This document shows positions 8,860-17,325 of a DNA stretch of 50,813 nucleotides, piece by piece. The DNA comes from CAZLMW01 sp964560875 (lineage in GTDB: Bacteria > Myxococcota_A > UBA9042): positions 1 through 50,813 of the forward strand of contig CAZLMW010000055.1 of the NCBI GenBank assembly GCA_964560875.1, read 5' to 3'. The position numbers were made by a program, and so were the translations under genes. The notes below the pieces were generated by a model that saw nothing but the letters and a program-made list of their open reading frames with translations, searched no databases and was not told the DNA's origin. Position 1 is the stretch's first letter, and the number at the start of each line of letters is the position of its first letter.

Positions 8860-10269
8860 ATGAGCGCAACTGCCAACGGCCGAATCAGCCAGGTCATCGG
8901 ACCCGTCCTCGACGTTGTCTTCCCCGACGGCGGCCTGCCCGAGATCAACTCGGCGCTCAAGGTCACCAACCCGTCGATCAACGACAAAGAGTGGAACCTC
9001 GTCATCGAGGTCGCGCAGCACATCGGCGAGGGCTCTTGCCGCTGCATCGCGATGGACTCGACCGAGGGTCTGCAGCGCAACCAGGAGGTCATGAGCACCG
9101 GCAAGCCGATCGCGATGCCCGTCGGTGAAGGTGTCCTGGGCCGCATCATGAACGTCATCGGTCAGCCGGTGGACGAAGCCGGTCCCGTCGAAGCGGCCGA
9201 GCACTGGCCGATCCACCGCGACCCGCCCAAGTACGAAGACCTCGACACCAACCTCGAGTCCTTCGAGACCGGCATCAAGGTCGTCGACCTGCTCGCGCCC
9301 TACGTTCGTGGCGGCAAGATTGGCCTCTTCGGCGGTGCGGGCGTCGGCAAGACCGTCCTCATCATGGAGCTCATCGACAACCTCGCGCGTGAGCACGGTG
9401 GCGTGTCCTGCTTCGGCGGCGTCGGCGAGCGTACCCGTGAAGGCAACGACCTTTGGCACGAGATGAAGGAGTCGGGCACCCTCGCCAAGACCGCGCTCAT
9501 CTACGGCCAGATGAACGAGCCGCCCGGAGCCCGTGCCCGCGTCGCGCTGTCCGCGCTGACCGTCGCCGAGTACTTCCGCGACGTGAAAGGCCAGGACGTG
9601 CTGTTCTTCGTCGACAACATCTTCCGCTTCACCCAGGCCGGCTCCGAGGTGTCTGCGCTCCTCGGTCGTATCCCGTCCGCGGTCGGTTACCAGCCCACGC
9701 TCGCCACCGAAATGGGCGCGATGCAGGAGCGGATCACCAGTACCAAGAAAGGTTCGGTTACGTCGGTGCAGGCGATTTACGTCCCCGCTGACGACCTCAC
9801 CGACCCGGCGCCCGCGACGACGTTCTCCCACCTCGACGCGACGACCGTCCTCAGCCGTCAGATCGCCGAGCTCGGCATCTACCCGGCCGTTGACCCGCTC
9901 GACTCCACCAGCCGCATCCTCGCGCCCGAGATCGTCGGCGAAGAGCACTACAACGTCGCCCGCCGCGTGCAGGAGATCCTCCAAGAGTACAAGGATCTGC
10001 AGGACATCATCGCGATTCTCGGCATGGAAGAGCTGACCGAAGATCAGAAGCTGACCGTTGTCCGCGCGCGTAAGATCCAGAAGTTCCTCAGCCAGCCGTT
10101 CCACGTGGCCGAGATCTTCACCGGTTTCCCGGGCAAGTACGTCAAGCTCGCGGACACCATCAAGGGCTTCCAGATGATCTGCAACGGCGAGCTGGATGAC
10201 CTGCCCGAGCAGGCGTTCTACATGGTCGGCACCATCGAAGAAGCGATCGAGAAGGCCAAGACGCTCTAG
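8860..10269 (+). CDS. atpD: F1Fo ATP synthase subunit beta (catalytic)
   Basis: The 469-residue protein has the catalytic P-loop GGAGVGKT at residues 158-165, GGVGERTREGNDLWHEM with the catalytic Glu region, VLFFVDNIFRFTQAGSEVSALLGR, and the DELSEED-like loop as MEELTED. These are the hallmarks of the catalytic F1 subunit that makes or hydrolyses ATP. Length is standard. It follows atpG after 75 bp and precedes atpC after 69 bp. Confidence 0.98.
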   Translation: MSATANGRISQVIGPVLDVVFPDGGLPEINSALKVTNPSINDKEWNLVIEVAQHIGEGSCRCIAMDSTEGLQRNQEVMSTGKPIAMPVGEGVLGRIMNVIGQPVDEAGPVEAAEHWPIHRDPPKYEDLDTNLESFETGIKVVDLLAPYVRGGKIGLFGGAGVGKTVLIMELIDNLAREHGGVSCFGGVGERTREGNDLWHEMKESGTLAKTALIYGQMNEPPGARARVALSALTVAEYFRDVKGQDVLFFVDNIFRFTQAGSEVSALLGRIPSAVGYQPTLATEMGAMQERITSTKKGSVTSVQAIYVPADDLTDPAPATTFSHLDATTVLSRQIAELGIYPAVDPLDSTSRILAPEIVGEEHYNVARRVQEILQEYKDLQDIIAILGMEELTEDQKLTVVRARKIQKFLSQPFHVAEIFTGFPGKYVKLADTIKGFQMICNGELDDLPEQAFYMVGTIEEAIEKAKTL

Positions 10270-10338
10270 CTGTTCGCGGCCGCGAGCACCGAGACCATCT
10301 TCCCGGCCTCACAACCGGCCAGGCCCGAGAGGCACCAG

Positions 10339-10752
10339 ATGAAAGTCGACATCGTCACCCCGACCGCTGAGTCCTTCGTCGGCGACGTCAGTGAGCTGAT
10401 CGCCCCCGGTGTCTTGGGGGAGTTCGGCGTGCTCAGTCGCCACCGCGACCTCTGCGTGGCCCTCGGCACCGGCGTCTGCCGCTTCCGTGAAAGCGACACC
10501 TCTCCGTGGCATTACCTCCTGGTCGACGAGGGCTACCTGCAGATCACGCGCGGCGACCGCATCATCATCGTGACCGAGCACGCCGAGACCCGCGCAGACG
10601 TCAACGCCGAGCAGACCAAGAAGGACATCGAGGCGGCCCGCGCTGAGCTCGACGCGTCCCGCGAGCACATCGGCAAGAGCAGCTGGCAGGTCAAGCGCCA
10701 CACCCTCGCGCTGGCCGAAGCCCGCCAGAAGCTGCTTGAGCTGAGCAATTGA
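10339..10752 (+). CDS. atpC: F1Fo ATP synthase subunit epsilon
   Basis: The 137-residue protein has the N-terminal beta-sandwich of the family (KVDIVTPTAESFVGDVSELIAPGVLGEFGVL) and a C-terminal helical pair rich in Ala, Glu and Lys. Epsilon joins gamma to the c-ring and can inhibit ATP hydrolysis. It is the last recognised ATP synthase gene here. Genes for a (atpB) and c (atpE) are absent, as in many delta-type proteobacteria where Fo genes lie elsewhere. Its stop overlaps the start of the next gene. Confidence 0.95.
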   Translation: MKVDIVTPTAESFVGDVSELIAPGVLGEFGVLSRHRDLCVALGTGVCRFRESDTSPWHYLLVDEGYLQITRGDRIIIVTEHAETRADVNAEQTKKDIEAARAELDASREHIGKSSWQVKRHTLALAEARQKLLELSN

Positions 10753-11519
10753 ATCGACCGATTCGCGAACCTCAAACCCGCACCTTCATTCGCACGGCCT
10801 TCCTCCTGGCCCTGGCAGCGATCGTGGTCGGTTCAACCGGCTGTACGACTTCGCGTGCCATTCGCGCATGGTACGCCGGCGCCAAGGCCGAAGACCGGGG
10901 CCGTCACGCCAAGGCGCGGCGTCACTATGCCGAAGCTTTTGAGCGAAACGCCGACCTGGCCGGTGCCGAGTTGGCCCGCATTCGCCTCGCGTCGCGCACG
11001 ATTGCCGGCAGGAAGAAGGCCGCTGAAGCCCTCGACGAGCTGGTTTCCGACAAGGGATCCAAACCCGAAGTCGCGATCTTCGCTGCGTGGTGGTCGTTGT
11101 TCAAAGGGGACGCCAAGGCCGCCCGGCAACAGGCCAGCGGGGTCGAAATCCCGCCGAAACATCCGCATCGGGCCTTGTTGGAGAAGCGACTTGCCACGTT
11201 GAAGGCGCGGATCGTCATCGAGTCGGAGAGGCACAAGCGAACCAAAGACGCGGCGACCATCGCGGTCGCAGACCAGGTTGTGCGCTCGGAAGTGGCCTTG
11301 AACTCCGGCGACTATTCGCGAGCGCGCGACCTCCTCAACGGTGTGATCGCCCGCGGCGACGCCGTCGACTGGCGGCTGCGCTTCAACCTCGCGCTGGCGT
11401 ACATGCACCTTGGCGAGCTCGACCTTGCGCGCCGGCAGCTGCAGACGGCAGCTTCGTCCTGCAAGGCGTGCCCCGCGGTGCACCGCAATCTCGCCGTCCT
11501 CGCGGGAAAAGCACCGTAG
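10749..11519 (+). CDS. predicted TPR-like lipoprotein coupled to atpC
   Basis: The protein is 256 residues with a lipoprotein signal (LALAAIVVGSTGC). No suitable ATG exists, so I place the start at TTG 10749, which overlaps the atpC stop (TTGA). The mature part is helical with TPR-like pairs, for example AKARRHYAEAFERNADLAGAE and a C-terminal FNLALAYMHLGELDLARRQL. Such repeats usually mediate protein contacts in the periplasm. The overlap implies co-translation with ATP synthase, but I know no role for it in that complex, so the linkage may only be operon sharing. Confidence 0.75.
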   Translation: MNRPIREPQTRTFIRTAFLLALAAIVVGSTGCTTSRAIRAWYAGAKAEDRGRHAKARRHYAEAFERNADLAGAELARIRLASRTIAGRKKAAEALDELVSDKGSKPEVAIFAAWWSLFKGDAKAARQQASGVEIPPKHPHRALLEKRLATLKARIVIESERHKRTKDAATIAVADQVVRSEVALNSGDYSRARDLLNGVIARGDAVDWRLRFNLALAYMHLGELDLARRQLQTAASSCKACPAVHRNLAVLAGKAP

Positions 11520-11558
11520 GGATCGCGCCCGTCGACCACGCGTAGCCCGGGACCTGTC

Positions 11559-12518
11559 ATGGCTGCTTTTCACCTCGACCTGCCGGCGCTCGCCGCCGCC
11601 GCCGAACGCATCGAGCCGTACGTCGTCCGCACTCCGCTGCTGCGCGCCACGCTCGCCAACGGCGCCGAGCTCTGCTGCAAACCCGAGTCGTTGCAGCCCA
11701 TCGGTGCGTTCAAGATCCGCGGTGCGTTCAACATGATGACCCGGATGCCCGCCGATACGCCCGGTGTCGTCGCGCACTCATCGGGCAACCACGCCCAGGC
11801 GGTCGCGCGAGCCGCCAAGGTGCTGGGCCTGTCCGCCGTTATCGTCATGCCCGCGGATGCGCCGCCGAACAAACGCGCCCGTGTCGTCGCCGATGGGGCC
11901 GAAGTCGTCGAAGTGGGCACCGACAGCGAAGAGCGCCGCATCAAGGCCGACGAGATCGCCGAGAAAACCGGGCGTGTGCTCGTGCCGCCATACGATCATC
12001 CACTTATCGCGGCAGGGCAGGGCACCGCTGCGCTCGAGCTGATCAAGGACGCTGGCCCGCTGGATCGCTTCTACGCCCCCGTTTCGGGCGGCGGTTTGAT
12101 GGCCGGCTGTGCGACCGCGGTTCATGGCTTGTGTCCCGATGCCGAGATCATCGGAGTTGAGCCGGCCGACGCCAACGACACGTACCTGAGTCTGCAGGCC
12201 GGCGAGCGTGTGTCCGTCCCGCCTCCCAAGACCATCGCCGACGGGTTGCGCGTTCGAAAACCCGGCGCGGGTCCTTGGCACGTGGTCAAGAAGCTCGTCG
12301 ATCGCGTCGAGCTGGTCAGCGACGAGGAGCTGCTCGATGCGATGGCGTGGGCGATGGTTCACCTGCGCATCGTGCTCGAGCCGTCCGGCGCTGCCTCCCT
12401 CGCGGTTGCGCGTCGCGAGGGGCAAGGTCGATGCGGTGTGCTCCTTTCCGGCGGCAACGTCACGCCGGGTCTGTTCGAGGAAGTCGCTCGTCGCGCCGCG
12501 AAAATGCCGGTCGTCTGA
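11559..12518 (+). CDS. PLP-dependent threonine ammonia-lyase / serine racemase-like enzyme
   Basis: The 319-residue protein has fold-type II PLP motifs: the Schiff-base lysine in GAFKIRGAFN, the substrate loop SSGNHAQAVA, the phosphate-binding glycine loop SGGGLMAG, and C-terminal SGGNV. The short form without a regulatory ACT domain fits catabolic threonine dehydratase or serine racemase/dehydratase. It would deaminate L-Thr or L-Ser to a 2-oxo acid, or racemise Ser; sequence reading alone cannot decide. It follows the lipoprotein by 39 bp and may be the last gene of that transcript. Confidence 0.9.
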   Translation: MAAFHLDLPALAAAAERIEPYVVRTPLLRATLANGAELCCKPESLQPIGAFKIRGAFNMMTRMPADTPGVVAHSSGNHAQAVARAAKVLGLSAVIVMPADAPPNKRARVVADGAEVVEVGTDSEERRIKADEIAEKTGRVLVPPYDHPLIAAGQGTAALELIKDAGPLDRFYAPVSGGGLMAGCATAVHGLCPDAEIIGVEPADANDTYLSLQAGERVSVPPPKTIADGLRVRKPGAGPWHVVKKLVDRVELVSDEELLDAMAWAMVHLRIVLEPSGAASLAVARREGQGRCGVLLSGGNVTPGLFEEVARRAAKMPVV

Positions 12519-12624
12519 GCCCTCGTCGAGGCATGCTGGACCCTGTACAGATGGGGTGATGCGATCGATTCCTTGATCGCGCGGGCCCGGTTGATTGAAA
12601 GTATCGGGGCTGGAGGGAACTTAC

Positions 12625-14181
12625 GTGCCTACGCCCCCGACAACTCCCGGTTCAGGACCCGGTGCGACGCGCGCCCCGGCTGCCCCTGCGCCCGCGCCCA
12701 CCCCCGCTTCGACCTCCGGAGCGACCCCTGCGCCGCCGAGCTCAGCAGGCGCGCCCACGCCCCCGCCGGCGCCCCTCACTCTCGACCAGACGCGCAGCGC
12801 TTTGCGGGCCAATGCCGGCGCCAACACCGACATTATCGAGCCGCTCGCGCTCCAGCTTGGCGGAACCAAGACCGCCGATGAGCTCAACGCCGAGGTCATC
12901 AATCGCGGTTTCGAGCGCAAGCTGATCGAGGCCTACCTGGCGACGGGCCCCGGCTCGGCCAAGCAGAAAGCCCAGACGTTGGGTCGCCGCGACACCGTCG
13001 CCGTGCAGAAATTCGCCGACATCGACGGTGAGCAGCACATGGACCCGGCTCACGCCCACCTGCTCACCCAGTACTACACCGACCTTGTCGCGAAGATGAA
13101 CGACCCGGTCTACACCGACCGCGGCCGCACGTACGAGATCATGAAAGGCGCGCGAGGCCACAACTACTGCTTCAGGGGCAAAAAGATCCCCGCGTCGCGG
13201 CTGTCGCCGCACAGCACGCGCAACCAGTCGGTCGAGACGCTGTACGACCGCAACGGCGTCGAAGGCATCATGGGCGCGGACATCACCCGCCAGATCGACT
13301 CCGAGCTGCGCGCCAATGGCGTGACGAGCGCGACCGAGATCGCGCGGCAGCAGGCCGACGTGAACATGCGCAAGAAGGCTTACCGCCACCTTCTCGCCAG
13401 CGGCTCGCACGCACCGATGAGCACGTTCGACACCAGCGGCAACATCACGAGCTACGGCACCTGGTATCACCCGGGCGAGATCACCGCGCTGGGCGCTGGC
13501 GATACGGGCTACCAGCAGATGATGCGACTCGGCGCCCTGCAGCCGGAGTGGTACCCGCACGGCACCGTGGTCTTGACGATCGACCTGACCGGCAAGGCCC
13601 GAGACGCGCGCAAACCGACGTGCTTCGACGGGCTCCTGAGCGCGGTCTGGACGTCCCGCAACGTCGCGGCAGACGACTACGGATTGACCGGCGGTGGCGC
13701 GGCCGAGTTCCTCGAAGCCAACATCCCCTGGGCGCAGGTCACGAGCGCCCGCGCGGTGATTCCGTCCGACCAGTTCTGCGCGGATATTCAGCGCGTCGCG
13801 ACCCAGGTTCGCAACGCCACGGACACGCCGCTCATCGAATCCCGGCGGGCGGCCGGCACCGGCTTCGTTCCCGACTACACGCCGACCGCCGAGCGCGCTC
13901 GCGGCAACAACCGCACGACCTCGATCCTGAACACGACGGTCGGCCGTTCGAATGCGCGCGGCCTCTACGACGACATGCTCCACGACACCCAGGGCCAGCA
14001 CAACGCGACAGGCGCCGGCCCGACCGTACCGCGCGCGCCCGCCTCCGGTGCACCTCCGGGAGCGACGCAGAACACGCCGCCCGCTGCCGCCGGTGGTCCG
14101 TGGAACCCGTCGAGCGGCCCTGGTAGCAACCGCAATCCCGGCCCGAACAACAGCGCCACGACGCCGCCGCGCTTGCGCTGA
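12625..14181 (+). CDS. proline-rich protein of unknown function, candidate effector (first gene of an AAA+ cassette)
   Basis: The protein is 518 residues. I prefer GTG 12625, because GGAGGG at 12612-12617 is 7 bases ahead, over an in-frame TTG at 12595. Residues 1-50 and 465-518 are Pro/Ala/Gly/Asn-rich tails with no signal peptide. The core (about 55-440) is folded-looking, with YCFRGKKIP at 181-189, GTWYHPGEITALG near 278-290, PTCFDGLLSAVW near 331-342, and GGGAAEFLEANIPWAQVTSA near 356-375. An FRG motif followed by a Gly-rich strand with Glu loosely resembles ADP-ribosyltransferase folds; this is a weak inference. The downstream genes are an unknown protein and a contractile-injection-type AAA+ ATPase, which makes a delivered effector plausible. 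I do not recognise the family. Confidence 0.7.
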   Translation: MPTPPTTPGSGPGATRAPAAPAPAPTPASTSGATPAPPSSAGAPTPPPAPLTLDQTRSALRANAGANTDIIEPLALQLGGTKTADELNAEVINRGFERKLIEAYLATGPGSAKQKAQTLGRRDTVAVQKFADIDGEQHMDPAHAHLLTQYYTDLVAKMNDPVYTDRGRTYEIMKGARGHNYCFRGKKIPASRLSPHSTRNQSVETLYDRNGVEGIMGADITRQIDSELRANGVTSATEIARQQADVNMRKKAYRHLLASGSHAPMSTFDTSGNITSYGTWYHPGEITALGAGDTGYQQMMRLGALQPEWYPHGTVVLTIDLTGKARDARKPTCFDGLLSAVWTSRNVAADDYGLTGGGAAEFLEANIPWAQVTSARAVIPSDQFCADIQRVATQVRNATDTPLIESRRAAGTGFVPDYTPTAERARGNNRTTSILNTTVGRSNARGLYDDMLHDTQGQHNATGAGPTVPRAPASGAPPGATQNTPPAAAGGPWNPSSGPGSNRNPGPNNSATTPPRLR

Positions 14182-14228
14182 TGGCCCGATCGCGTTGAAC
14201 CCCCGCCCACGAACAGGGAAGCGCTGAC

Positions 14229-15146
14229 TTGCAAGCCGGTTTCCGCACCGCCGCCGAGCTGAAAACGCAGCTCTTGGCGGGCTTGGATGTCGCCCGGGAA
14301 GCGTACGGCGAACCTATTGAGCGTGTCGGCCATGACAGCAGCCGACCGATCTGGGTGTGGCTGACCCCGTTTGTCCGCACGCGACCCGACTGGGCACCGG
14401 CCGTGGGCAACGTCCTGCGCCACATCGCCATCGACGGCGACCCACTCGCTCACAAGGCGATCGTGAACGTGCTCAACGCGCAACTGCATTCGATCGCGTT
14501 GCTGCCGTGGACCGAGGATCTCGCCGATGTGCTCGGCGACGTGACCTCCCTGCAGGCCGGCGCGAGATGGCCTTTTGACGGCCCACGGACGGCTCGCCGG
14601 ATTCTCACCGCCCAGCGCGAAATGCTCGATCAGCTCCTCGCGCCCGACCACCTCGCCTTGCTTGAAGGGGAATTTGGCCCCAAGGCGTCCAAGGTCACGC
14701 TTGAATCTGCCAAAGACGTGCAGGCCGCCGTTGCTCAGTGCGCCAAGCGCGGCAAATTCGCCTTCTCCCCGTGGGGCGAACGTCTCCTCTCGTGGGTGTA
14801 TCCCGAGTCGCTGCGCTTGCCGTGGCTCAACGATGGGCTAGAGCCCGTGATCCGCGAATTGCTGGCCGGCGACATCAACGAAGTCGTGACCGCGATCGAT
14901 TGGCTCTTCGAACAGCGTGAGCTCTATCGCTGGGCCGGCGATCTGGAATCGCTCGCCCAATCACCGCCATCGTGGTGGACCGTCGCCGCGGGTGCCAAGG
15001 TGTCTGGATGGCGCAAACGCTGGCCTCTGTCGCCGTTTCACGCCAAGAGGACACTCGGAGACGCCGTGCGATTCCTGCTGCCCTTCGCGCATCGCCAAGC
15101 TGAATTGCCCGCCGTCATGGACTTGCCCGAGCTCGGCGTGGCTTGA
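14229..15146 (+). CDS. protein of unknown function (middle gene of the AAA+ cassette)
   Basis: The protein is 305 residues. The start is TTG 14229 with AGGGA at 14215-14219; no ATG lies near the N-terminus. The sequence is soluble and mainly helical, rich in Trp and Leu (PIWVWLTPFV, WGERLLSWVYPESLRLPWL, ELYRWAGDLESLA). No signal peptide, membrane segment or catalytic motif is visible. It lies 47 bp after the candidate effector gene and 21 bp before the AAA+ gene on the same strand, so it probably works with one of them, perhaps as an adaptor or chaperone. That is inference from position only. Confidence 0.65.
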   Translation: MQAGFRTAAELKTQLLAGLDVAREAYGEPIERVGHDSSRPIWVWLTPFVRTRPDWAPAVGNVLRHIAIDGDPLAHKAIVNVLNAQLHSIALLPWTEDLADVLGDVTSLQAGARWPFDGPRTARRILTAQREMLDQLLAPDHLALLEGEFGPKASKVTLESAKDVQAAVAQCAKRGKFAFSPWGERLLSWVYPESLRLPWLNDGLEPVIRELLAGDINEVVTAIDWLFEQRELYRWAGDLESLAQSPPSWWTVAAGAKVSGWRKRWPLSPFHAKRTLGDAVRFLLPFAHRQAELPAVMDLPELGVA

Positions 15147-15167
15147 TGCAACAAACGGGAGCCCGCC

Positions 15168-17231
15168 ATGACCGACTCCACCCCAGCACCAGACACCGGC
15201 CCTGACGCGATCGAGACCGGGCTGCCGATCCTTGGTCAAAACACGGTCGAACGTGTCGCCGCCTCGTGGACCATCGCCGGCCGCGCCCTCGGTTTCGACC
15301 ACTTCAGCGCCGAAGGCGACGTCCAGTTCTCCGCCCCCGAGGACAACCTCGTCGCGATGGCCGCGCGCCTGTTGGAGCTGTCGATCGGCTCCGAACGTAT
15401 CCTCGAGCTCGTCGTCGCGACCACGTATGCCCCCGGTTGTGCGCTGCTTGGTCAGCGGTTTGCGATGAGCCTGGGCAGAGCGAGCGCGATGGACATTCGC
15501 GTCTTCGATCTCGTCGCAGCCTCTGCCGGTCTCGGAGCGGGCCTCGCCACCGCCGCGATGGGACCCAAGTGCGAGCTCGTTGCCAAAGGCGTCGTCGTCA
15601 CCGATGGGCCGCGCGTGATGCTCTCGCCGGTCCTCAACCGCTTCGTGCTCAAGGGCAGTGTGCCCAGCCCGCTGCGCCCGTTCGACATCCCGCGTACCAC
15701 TCCCGCCGTCGTCACAGACACCTTCGTCGCCGCGCGCGAACCGTTGCTGCTGATGGTGGAACGCGCACTCGCGACACGTCGGCCCGTCTTGATGTCAGGG
15801 CCCGCCGGGTTTGGCGGCGTCGAGCTCTTCGAAGCGCTCACCCGCAGGCGCGAACTGGAGCTGCGCGTCATCGACATCGCCGCGGTCTTTGACGTCGAAA
15901 AAGGCCTGCCGACCGATCTCATGCCGCAGCTTCACGGCGAAGCGCGCCTCTTTCCGGGTATTTGGCTCATCCAGGGCCTCGAGCGCAGCGGCCGAAAGCT
16001 TGTCGATGTGCCCATGGCAGCGCCGCGCTTCATCGAACAACTGCAAGCCATCGACCGGCCGATCGTCGTCGTGCACGAGGGCCCCATGGTGCCCGATGTT
16101 GCGGCCAGGCTCGCTGCGGTCGGCGGAATGGCCCACGTCGAGGTCGAAGGAACCAACCTGGACGAACGCCGGGCCGCATGGTCTGCGGCGTTGGTTGCGG
16201 GTGGGGTCGACGAAGACGGAGTTGAGCCCCTCATTGGCAACATCGCGCATTACTCTCTGGGGATCTCTCAGATCGCCAACGCAGCCGCCTACGCGCTGCA
16301 GCGAGCCGCCGGTGACGCCGCCCGCCAATGGGCACGTGGTGAAGCGCCGCCCGCCCTCGCTCCCACCGTGTCCGACCTCTCGCTCGCCGCGACGACCGCG
16401 ATGACCAGCCGGTTGCGCCAATATGGCTCTCGCGTCGATACCCGCGCGACGTGGAACGATCTCGTGCTGCCCGACGAAGTGCTCGCCCAGGTCAAGGACC
16501 TCAGCCGTTTTGCCCGCCTGCGCGAGAAGCTCTTCACCGAATACGGATTCGGCGACACGATGAGCTACGGCCGGGCCATGTCTGCAATGTTTTCGGGACC
16601 TTCCGGAACCGGCAAGACGATGGTGGCCGGCCTCATCGCGCGCGACCTCGACGTCGAACTCTACCGGGTGGACCTGTCGCGGGTCGTCAGCAAGTACATC
16701 GGCGAGACGGAGGAGCGGCTCGGGATGCTGTTCTCCGAGGCCACCCAGGTCGGCGCGGCGCTGCTGTTCGACGAGGCCGACTCGATGTTCGGCGCACGCA
16801 CCGAGATCAAGTCGAGCAACGACCGCTACGCCAACCTCGAAGTGAACTACCTGCTGCAGCGACTCGAGGACTTCGACGGCGTTGTCATCCTGACCACTAA
16901 CTTCTCAGCCAGCATCGACGAGGCGTTTTTGCGGCGCCTCCGATTCCGTGTGCAGTTCCCGTTCCCGGCGCCCGAAGACCGCGCGCGACTATGGGACGTG
17001 ATGCTGCCGGACAAGCTGCCGGTCGATGAAGAAGACCTGGACATCGACTGGATGGGCAAATCGTTCGAGCTCAGCGGCGGGCATATTCGAAACGCCGCGC
17101 TCCGTGCCGGTATGCTCGCGGCCGATGCCGACGAACCGCTGACGATGCGCATGTTGTACGACGCCGCCGCGACCGAGTACCGCGAGCTCGGCAAGCTGGC
17201 GCCTCCCTATCCCTTTGACGACGACTGGTAG
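15168..17231 (+). CDS. double AAA+ ATPase resembling contractile-injection-system ATPases
   Basis: The protein is 687 residues. The C-terminal AAA module is intact: Walker A GPSGTGKT at 477-484, the pore-like segment SRVVSKYIGETEERL, Walker B LLFDEAD at 532-538, the sensor-1 region VILTTNF, and an arginine finger in FLRRLRFRVQFPFPAPEDR. An earlier module near 200-330 has only a degenerate P-loop (GPAGFGGV at 211-218, lacking K-T). This layout, an inactive first AAA and an active FtsH/Cdc48-like second AAA, is what I know from the Afp15-type ATPases of extracellular contractile injection systems. No sheath, tube or baseplate gene is visible here. ATG 15168 has GGGAG ahead of it. It is the last gene of a tight three-gene cluster. 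Confidence 0.85.
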   Translation: MTDSTPAPDTGPDAIETGLPILGQNTVERVAASWTIAGRALGFDHFSAEGDVQFSAPEDNLVAMAARLLELSIGSERILELVVATTYAPGCALLGQRFAMSLGRASAMDIRVFDLVAASAGLGAGLATAAMGPKCELVAKGVVVTDGPRVMLSPVLNRFVLKGSVPSPLRPFDIPRTTPAVVTDTFVAAREPLLLMVERALATRRPVLMSGPAGFGGVELFEALTRRRELELRVIDIAAVFDVEKGLPTDLMPQLHGEARLFPGIWLIQGLERSGRKLVDVPMAAPRFIEQLQAIDRPIVVVHEGPMVPDVAARLAAVGGMAHVEVEGTNLDERRAAWSAALVAGGVDEDGVEPLIGNIAHYSLGISQIANAAAYALQRAAGDAARQWARGEAPPALAPTVSDLSLAATTAMTSRLRQYGSRVDTRATWNDLVLPDEVLAQVKDLSRFARLREKLFTEYGFGDTMSYGRAMSAMFSGPSGTGKTMVAGLIARDLDVELYRVDLSRVVSKYIGETEERLGMLFSEATQVGAALLFDEADSMFGARTEIKSSNDRYANLEVNYLLQRLEDFDGVVILTTNFSASIDEAFLRRLRFRVQFPFPAPEDRARLWDVMLPDKLPVDEEDLDIDWMGKSFELSGGHIRNAALRAGMLAADADEPLTMRMLYDAAATEYRELGKLAPPYPFDDDW

Positions 17232-17325
17232 GCCGACTTTCTGTGTTCGCTGCCTTCGACGGCCGCTCGCTTGAACGTCACGGCGCACCTGTGCTCTGCT
17301 TCGCCGCCCGGTCGGGAGGTGGCGC

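Noticed and set aside
7882..10104. Long open frame on the minus strand opposite atpG and atpD (about 740 codons)
   Set aside because: It is antisense to highly conserved ATP synthase genes and has the Asp/Val/Arg/Gly-rich composition produced by reading GC-rich codons backwards. No domain is visible.
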